From positions 15,254,501-15,318,500 of the forward strand of contig NC_072798.1 of assembly GCF_028583425.1 (NCBI RefSeq): a stretch of DNA of 64,000 bases, written 5' to 3'. Positions within the stretch are counted from its first letter, which is position 1. Each line of letters starts with the position of its first letter. This stretch comes from Eublepharis macularius. Its lineage: Eukaryota; Chordata; Lepidosauria; Squamata; Eublepharidae. This document shows, piece after piece, positions 45,268 to 54,200 of this stretch. A program made the position numbers and the translations under genes. The notes below the pieces were generated by a model that worked only from the letters and a program-made list of their open reading frames with translations, had not been told where the DNA came from and ran no database searches.

Positions 45268-48200
45268 ATTAAGCAGGAACAGAAAAAAAGCACCGAATAC
45301 TAGAGGACAAAATGTAAAAGTACTGGCATGGGTCCAATTATCAGTGCATGGATTTTTCCTACATTTTTCTCCGTTCTTGCAGCCCCCTCCCATAATTCCT
45401 GGGGTCACAAATCTGTACAGAGGAGCAGCTGTGAGGGTGGGTGTGCTCAAATGAGGCTGGACAGAGGGGTAAAATCAACTCCTCTTTCTGTAGAGTGAGC
45501 TGTGCTTGTGGAAGAAGGAGTTTTCTCTGTTCCCTGTCCTTTTTCACTCCAGCCTCTTGCAAACCAACTGGCTATGCCTCTGTATGAGTCCTGTGACCTG
45601 AAGGGTTCTGCAATCTTTCTGGGTGTCAGAAGGGGCTGCAGTAACAGAGAAGAATGCAGGAAACCTCCGCATTCCACATCTGGAGTGGTAGGAAAGAGGG
45701 TGATGTGTTTATACTGAGAGCCAGTTTGGTGTAGTGGTTAAGAGCGCGGGACTCTAATCTGGAGAGCTGGGTTTGATTCCCCACTCCTCCACTTGAAGCC
45801 AGCTGGGTGACCTTGGGCTAGTCACAGCGCTCTGGAGCTCTCTCAGCCCCACCCACCTCACAGGGTGTATGTGGTGGGGATAATAATGGCATACTTTGTA
45901 AACCACTCTGAGTGGGCATTAAGTTGTCCTGAAGGGTGGTATATAAATCGAATGTTATTATTATTATTATTTATAAGGTGAAGTCTCACTTAAAACATTA
46001 AACGCTTGTCAACGAACAATGTTCACAGTTGATAAATATAAATGAATGCCACATCAAGTGTCAATGATGCATGGACCAAAGGGTAAACATATGTTGTCAA
46101 ATATGGATTGAGAGAATAAACACCACATCAAGCGTCGACAATCAGAACCAACAGCAGGTCAGTTGGTAAGAATGACATTCCAGAAGATGGACAGCTAGCC
46201 AAACCCCTTTTTGGTTAATGTCTTCTCCAAAGACATAAATGGTAATCCGTGTAGAAAAACTTCCTGAATCAACTGCAGTGTGTTGGAGAGGGGCTGTGGC
46301 TCAGAGCCAAGCTACAAGTGACATCTTACACAGGTTGGACACTAGTCGGCTTCCCTCAAGTTTTGATGGGAAATGTAGGCATCCTGGTCTTGCAGCTGTA
46401 ATGGAGAGCCAAGCTGTAAAACCAGGGCGCCTACATTTCCCATCAGAACTTGAGGGAAGCTGACTAGTGTCCAACCTGTGTAAGATGCCACTTGTAGTTT
46501 GGCTCTCAGTGGCAGAGCATCTGCTTTGCTTGCTGAAGGTCCAAGGTTCAATCCCCGGCATCTCCAGTTAAAAGGGCCAGGTAATAGGTGATGTGAAAGA
46601 CCTCCGCCTGAGACCCTGGGGAGCTGCTGCCAGTCTGAGCAGACAATACTGACTTTGGTGGACCACGGGTCTAATTCAGTATAAGGCAGCTTCATGTGCT
46701 CAATAGGGAGCAGCAATATTCACATTGAAAGAAGAATTCTTGATCCCAGATACAGGGGCAAAATTCACATGAATGTAGTAACTATACTGCTCTGAAAGGG
46801 GGCGCTAGATTGACGGGCTCCTTACTCTCGTCAGTTCAGTTCAAATGTGAATCCAAAGGCAACCGCAGTATACTTAAAAAACAAAAAACCATCCTTTCAA
46901 CCACACGTTGTTTGTGTTTTTTTAAAGTTATAATTACAAAAGCATTGCCATTTCGGTGCACAATTCTTCTACAAGTACAGCAGCCTGCCTGCCCACTTTG
47001 TCTCCTCACCCTGCCGCAGATAACATGGGAATCTATGGAAATGCAACTACTCTTGGTGAGCAAATATTCTCCATAAATTTACAGCTAGCTACTCGGTGGG
47101 AGTACAATGCCCCTTTCGCTCTGCATGCGTGTGCTTTGCAGTGCAACAAAATACAGTTTGAGGACTTAGATTTATATTCTGATCCCTTCCCTGAGGTTTT
47201 CAGGAGGTCAAAAAGATGTCCTTATATAAGGAGTGCTCCCGTGCTCTGATTTGGCCGATTTGGGGCCAAATTGGAGCACAGGGATGCTCCCGCAGCCAGC
47301 GCGAGGGGTGGGAGTGCATGCACGGGGCGAGCTCCTGAGGTGCGTGCCAGTAGCAGGCACACTCCAGGAGTTTGCCCCCCACCAGCAAATCCCTGGGAGG
47401 GGGCAAATCCCCGGGGCAAATCCTCAGGAGTAAGGGGGCAAATCCCTGGGAGTTTGCCCCCCACTGGCGGGCACCTGGCCACCGTAGTCAGTCCCCCATT
47501 TCCGTATTCAGACCCAGGAATTCAGTAATTTATGGTTGGGGGAGGAGCCATTATAGGAGATGGGGAAGGTGACTACAATTTGTGCCGTGGAGTGGCTCAC
47601 AGATACTCTGTGCCCCTAGGAAAAACTGCAGCTGGCCTTGGTTGTCAGGTTTATTCATTTAGATATTTATATGCTGCTTTTCTCCCTAATGGGAACCCAA
47701 AGCAGTTTCCAACACGGTTCTTCTCTCTGTTTTATCCTCATGACAACATCCCTGTGGTGAGGCTGAGAGGCAGTGACAGGCCCAAGGTCAAGTGGGGATT
47801 CAAACCCTGCTCTCTCACATCATCATCTGACACTCAAACCAGGGCATCGTGCTAGAATCTATAGAGGCGCATGCAGAAAGGCTGGCATTTCAACCCTCCT
47901 GGAGCTCTGCAATGCCTTAATCACTACTATCCAAGCCAGGTCTGGACCCAAATCGTGCAGGTCTAAGAAGTCCAAATAGACGTTCTGTCCCTTGGTTTTT
48001 TCATCCTTTAATGGAAGCTGTGCTCACATACATCCTTGGAACTGTAGCAGGAGACCCCTCTCTAGCAAAAGATCCATTTCTATCTTAGCGCCTGCTCCTA
48101 TTTAAAAGTAACAGTGGGGTTTTCTGTTATTATCAGTCCTTCCATGTATCTCTTTTCCAAGCTGTGTAACTTCTATTGCCCACAGGGTGTGGAAAACACA

Positions 48201-51200
48201 GAGCTTCCTACCTCTGGCTGTTTGTTCTCGTCGGGAACCTTTTACGCGGAATTGGCGAAGCTCCTATTATGCCTCTGGGCCTCTCATACATTGACGATTT
48301 TTCCAGAGAAGAAAACTCAGCCTTTTATATAGGTAAAATAAATGAGGTTCTCCTTGCCATCCTCTATCAGTGTTTGACCCTCACATCTGGGATGGGAACA
48401 ATCTTCTAGGCTGCAGTCTGTTTTAGCAGGTGATGCTATGATAGAGAGATAAGGTACTGGAGGCACAAAGGCCAAATTTAGTTCTCTGTGTGCACGTGAT
48501 GTGCACACATGTGCACATGCATGTGTGTACATGTGTGTGTGAGCAAGAGTAAGCAAGCACGTGCAGGCTGGCCCATCCTGCTCTTAATTGCTTCTTCAAG
48601 GTGCCCCTCCCCTAAACCTGATTGCAGATTAGTTTCAAAGGCGGAATTAAAGAAGAATTCCATTCTTATCTTTTGATGGACTATTCATAGCTCAGAGCTC
48701 TTCCCTTTTCACTGTCTCCTGAATCTTTAGATTTCCTCTTAGAGCAGCTACAGATTGTATTAGCCCATAAAAATGTGATATTCCCAGGGCCGCTACCAAA
48801 GGTGGAGGGGATGCAAAAGGAGCCCTGTCTCTGCTTAGCTCACCTGCACCATTGGGGTCTGCTGTGACAAGTAACAGCTCTGGGCAGCACCCAGGACCCC
48901 ACTGGGCAGCCCTCAGCAAGCCTGTTCCTCCCTCCATTGGGGGCCCTCTTCCTCCTTCCCCTCCATCTGGGAGGCTATGGTGAGGCCCTTTCCCAGGGCT
49001 GTTTGCCTCCCAATCTGCTCCCGTTGGGCAAGCCACAGGCTCAGCACCAGTGAAAATGGCCTAAGTGGGGGTGGCTTCCCCATGGTGCATGGAGGAGGGA
49101 GATGGGTGTCAGCTTCCCCAGGGCAGGGTGGGGGACATAGAGAAATCATTCACGCAAAACATTTCTATTGGGTTTCATGGGCTCCCTTGGACTATAACTT
49201 CCAAAGGGTGAGGTTGCATATGGTAGTCACAACTGTAGTTGCTCTTATTTCCATAAAGCCAAACTGAGCAGCACCCCTGTAATTTAGCAAATCTTTTTGC
49301 AGGGCCTATCCCAATTTTCCCCAAAAGTTTCAAAAACACGAAGTAGGCTGGAAAGTGCACACTCCTCCGCTGCCAACGTCGACCCCAGAAACTCTTGGCA
49401 GTGTGGGGGCGGTGCTTGAGGAGGGTGGAGTTTGAGGAAGGAAGGGAGTGCCATAGGGCTGTGATACCACAGAGTCCACACTCTGAGGCTATCATTTCCT
49501 CCTGGAGGCTGGCAACACTATTTCTTCCCAAGCATCAGGCTGGGGAGGTAAGTGGGGAGATTTCTCCTTCCTGTCTGTTCCTAGCAAGGCACAGTAGCTT
49601 TTCACAGCCGTTCCTCCAAGACCTAGAGAGAAACTCCAAGCAAGTCTATTAAGAAGTAAGCCCCATATTTGAATCAGTGGGGCTTACTCCCTGGTAAATG
49701 TTCCTGAGATTGCATCTAGGGTTGCCAGCCAAGCATTGGCAACCCATGGAAGTACTTGGGGTGCAGGGACTTGGAAAGAAATGTCATGTGACATCACAAT
49801 GTCATTTCTGGTTGAGTACCCAGCATTGACGCCATGATGGTCTAGGAATCCCTCCGTCTCCATGGTAAAACCATAGAGATTTGGGGAATTCCTGGAGTCT
49901 TGCGAAGTTACATAGCATTGCTTCCCGTTCCCATGTTTGTTTCCAATGGAGTGAAGAGCCCCAGCAGGGCTTGGAGTCTGAGAGAGGGAGATGGTCCACT
50001 GTCCCTAAGCAAATGATATCCCCAGTTGCATTCTAGGTCTGTTCATTAAGCTTGCACACCAGATCTTTGAAAGCTGTTCCATCCTAGCAGGAGAGTACAA
50101 TGGTCATAGTTCCCAGGGACTCAAAGTAGCATGCTTACTTCTTTCCTCCTCCAGTGCTGAGAGGTTGGGTTGAGGGTTGAGGGAAGGTTCCCAGCAGAGT
50201 GAACTTCATGGCACAGTGGGGATTTCAATGCACTTCTCATTCATAGTCTGACCTTCTTACAGTCTTCTCTGATGGACTAAAGAAGGTCCTTGGTTTATGT
50301 TACGACATCTTTTCCAGGAGCTGTAAGATCAATCGGGTTGTTTGGACCAACTCTTGGATTTCTTCTTGGAGCCTTCTGTGCTAATATGTGGGTTGACATT
50401 GGAAAGGTAGATGCCGGTAAGGAATAAGGATTCACATTTGCATCAACAGTGTTCCTTTTTATCTTCTCCTGCTCTGTCTTCCCTTTATTAACGGCTAATG
50501 CTTTTCTGTTTTTTTCTAGTTTCTCTTGTTTAAACTACAGCTGGCTCAACTTTATTTATTTACATTATTTATAGTCCTCCTTTCTCACTGAGACTCAAGG
50601 CAGATTACGCGGTGTGAGTCAGTACAGTCAATATCAAGGACATCTCCATAAACATGCAAATTTGCAAAGATTTAAAAAAAACAGCAGAAATCCAATACAG
50701 ATCTGAAGAAATGTTGAAAAAGAGCATAGGCAATTCGACAGTTGACATATTAGACAACACGGGAACTACCCAATAGGTTCATACTTATAGTAATAGTAGT
50801 GAAGTCTACAGTCTCTCAATATTTACAGAAATATCAGCAATGTCTGTGGTCCATCCTTATCCCTTTACTGATGGATCTTTTGAGGACACTTCCTTACAAT
50901 ATCTGAGTAGCCCTCTTGAATAATTCAGTTTTGCATCATTTGCGGAAGGCCAGGCAAGCGGAAGCTTTTCTACCCTCCTCAGGTAGACCCTTCCGTAAAG
51001 TGGGGGGCACTACAGAGACTGCACATGTATGGACAGCTATTGATTCTGCTCATGTGCAAGATGGTGTAAGGATGCCAAGAAGATTCTCAAGAAACTTCAC
51101 TGCATGAAGTTCTGCCTACGGCCATACCACCCTGAACACACCCGATCTCGTCTGATCTCGGAAGCTAAGCAGGGTCGGGCCTGGTTAGTACTTGGATGGG

Positions 51201-54200
51201 AGACTGCCTGGGTGCTGTAGGTATAAGCTCTTTATTGATAAATTGTCAGTTCATACCTTTATGGAGTCCTTGACAGGAATGATGGTTACATACAAGCATC
51301 AAGGAGATATAGGCTTCTACTCTTAACGTCCCCCTCCCCTTTCTCCTAGCAGTTGTCTAATTCAGAGAGAAAACAGATAAGCAGGAAGGTAAGCTATGTG
51401 ATCCATGAACTTCTCAAGGCCAGGCAGATTTGGGAAAGAGTTTCTCAAGGCTCCCAGACTCGGAGGAGAGATTACAGCAGAGCAAACAGCTCCCTTTCTC
51501 AGTTTCCCACCCCAGGCACATATGACAGATTAACCTCATCAGCAACAGCAGGGCATTGAATATGACAGGTGATCTTGATCACCTGACAGGTGGCACCTGC
51601 AGAGGGCCCTGTTTGGACAAGAGAAACTGTCGAGGCAGAACATAGGGAGAGAGGCGGTCCCATAGATACGATGGACCAAGACCGTGAAGAGCTTTGTCAG
51701 TGATGGCCAATACTTTGAATTGGGCTCTGTAACCAATAGGTAGCCCCCTGGAATGACTGTAGAATGTGAGTAATGCTCATGGTCTCCCTAGCTCCTGATA
51801 ATAGCTGAGCTGCAGCGTTCTGCACCAACCGGAGTCTTTTTAAAAAGACAGAGCAAGCGGAGATCACTCCTCAGACGATTTGTTAATTTCATCTTTGCCT
51901 TCCCGAAGGCTCTGTCCCCTTTTTAAACTATGCATTACAGGAAAAGACAGTACGCAGTAGTCCCTGTCCATATACCACCGCAGCTTTCTGAACTATTTCC
52001 TTATAGCACAGTCCTCTTACCTTCTGAACAATTCAGTTTTCCACAGTTTGCAGAAAGCCAGGAGAGTGGGAGTTTTCCTGACCTGTTCAGGTAGGCCATC
52101 CCAAAAGGTGGAGGCCACCACAGAGAATGCTGCATTCTACTTGCTTCTGTAGTAGCTCATTTTTTGAAGTAGCTTGCCTGTGGCCCATGAATAGACTTCA
52201 AATGGCTAAAGCTTAAGGCATGCTCAAGAATGGATCTCTCCACTCTTAAGAGCTAATTAATTTGTGTTCAGTGATCTTGAGTATGCACTTTTGCTTAAGA
52301 ACGGAAGTTGAAGATGGGAGGTGGTTGTGCCACTTCCGCCTCAGAGCAGCAGCGGAAGGTGGTATTAACTTTAATGAAGGTGTGCCTTTTCTGTTCATGG
52401 ACAACACATGAACCCTCAAATATGGCTGGTATTTGTAGAATAACATTGGGAAGGAGCGTACTAAGTCTGGCTCTGTCTTAATTTCATGGAATCCTAGAGC
52501 TGGAAGAGGCCTTACAAACCATCTAGTACCCCAATGCAGGATCAGCCTAAAGCATCCCCAACAAGTATTTGTCCAGCTACTCCTTGAAGATTGCCAGTGA
52601 GAGGGAACCCACCACAGCCCTAGGCAGCCAATTCTGCTGTTGAATTACATTTAAAGTGAAGACGTTTTCCCTAATGTCCAGCCAGTACCTCCCCTCCAGT
52701 GGTTTAAACGTATTTTTTCAAGTCCTATCCTCTGTTGCCAATAAGAACAGCTCACTTCCCTCCCCTAAGTGACAGCCTTTTAAATGCTTAAAGAGAGCAA
52801 TCATGGCCGTTTCCACACGGCTTACCTTATTCTGCAAAACAGCGAAATCTCGTGTGAAATCTCGCGAGAAGACGCTGTTATCGCGCGAGAAGATGTGATA
52901 ACAGCGTCTTCTCGTGAGATTTCAGGCGAGATTTCGTGTGAGATTTTGCTATTTTGCAGAATAAGGTAAGCCACGTGGAAACAGCCCAGGTCTCCCTTCA
53001 GCCATCTCTTCTCCAAACTGAACATTCTCAGGTCCCTCAGAGCAGAACCACAAGTGACAAAAGGCACAGATTGGACACTTGTCCGCTTCCCTCAAGTTTT
53101 GATGGGAAATGTAGGCATCCTGGTCTCGCAGCTTCGCTCTCTGACTGCTGTCCAATGGACTTTTCAACTGTCATTTGTCCAACTTTCCGCCAAGCTGCCT
53201 ACATTTCCCATCAAAACTTGAGGGAAGCTGACAAGTGTCCAATCTGTGCCTTTTGTCACTTGTGGTTCTGCTCTCAGTCTTTCCTGGTAGGATCATCCTG
53301 GTTGCTCTCCTCTGCACTCATTCCAATTTATCCAAATCCTTTTTGAAGTGAATTCGCAAGGGAGAAATCATATTATAAACTTGTAAAAAAACCCAGACAA
53401 ATTGGAAAAGCCAAACATTCAAGATTGAACCAGTTCGCATATGATGCAGGTAGAGAAGAAGCAAGACATGAAGAGCCTTGAATCTCCTGTGTTTCGCCCG
53501 CTCCTCAGAAGGACAACTTGGGCATCTTTTTGTCCTTGCAAGAAGGTATGCAATATCCTGCTGCAGAAGAGGAAGATGGGGTGTGGCTCAGTGTCAGAGC
53601 ATCTGTTTAGCAGGCAGAAGGTCCACGGTTCAATCTCTAAGACCTTCTCAAGGGTTGAGAAAGACTTTTCTTTCTTGGAGATACACACCCTAATCAGAAT
53701 ACAGACTACTGAGCAGATGGACCAATGGTTTGGCTCAATAGACACATCCGTATATGTTCACAGAGACATCTTTTCTCCATATGTGGTTATGGCCTGATTA
53801 TAATTCTCAATTTGCAGATGGGTAACTGAGACAAAGGTACCATGCTTATGAAACCACCAGCGATTTCCTTAACTAAGCTGGATTGCAATCTACATCTTTT
53901 GGGTCAACAACTAACGCAGAGCAATCCTAAACAGCATTATATCCTTCTAAGCCGACTGACTTCAAAGGTCTTTGGAAAGTATAACATTGGCTGTTCCCAC
54001 ACGGCTTACTTGATTCTGCAAAATAGCAAAATCTCGCACAAAATCTCATGAGAAGATGCTGTTATCGCGCGAGAAGACACAATAACAGCGTCTTCTCGTG
54101 AGTTTTCGCTATTTTGCAGAATAAGGTAAGCCGTGTGGAAACAGACTATGTTTAGGATTAACTGGTCTGTATTGTGAAAGTTAATGCTCAAACTGGGAGA

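Larger units (their letters stand above)
50540..52160 (-). mobile_element. Old LINE-derived sequence (- strand) interrupted by 5S pseudogene and LTR-like block
   Basis: The AT-rich 3' end (TTTATAGTCCTCCTTTCTCACTG region, abbreviated) and blocks such as GTGAAGAGCTTTGTCAG, GAATTGGGCTCTGTAACC and CTGAGCTGCAGCGTTCTGC are common reptile LINE sequence. The clade (CR1/L3/L2) is not resolved. Split at 51114-51567. Confidence 0.55.
52490..53345 (-). mobile_element. CR1 LINE 3' end (- strand) with two nested MITEs
   Basis: CATGGAATCCTAGAGCTGG, CAATGCAGGATCAGCCTAA, GTTTGTCCAGCTAC-like, AGAGAGCAATCATG, CTGAACATTCTCAGGTCCC and TTGCTCTCCTCTGCACTC are the standard order of a CR1 3' region read in reverse. 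Insertions at 52805-52986 and 53040-53273 split it. Confidence 0.75.

Noticed and set aside
47200-47572. Cluster of open frames after exon 5
   Set aside because: They overlap in all frames over a GC-rich degenerate tandem repeat.
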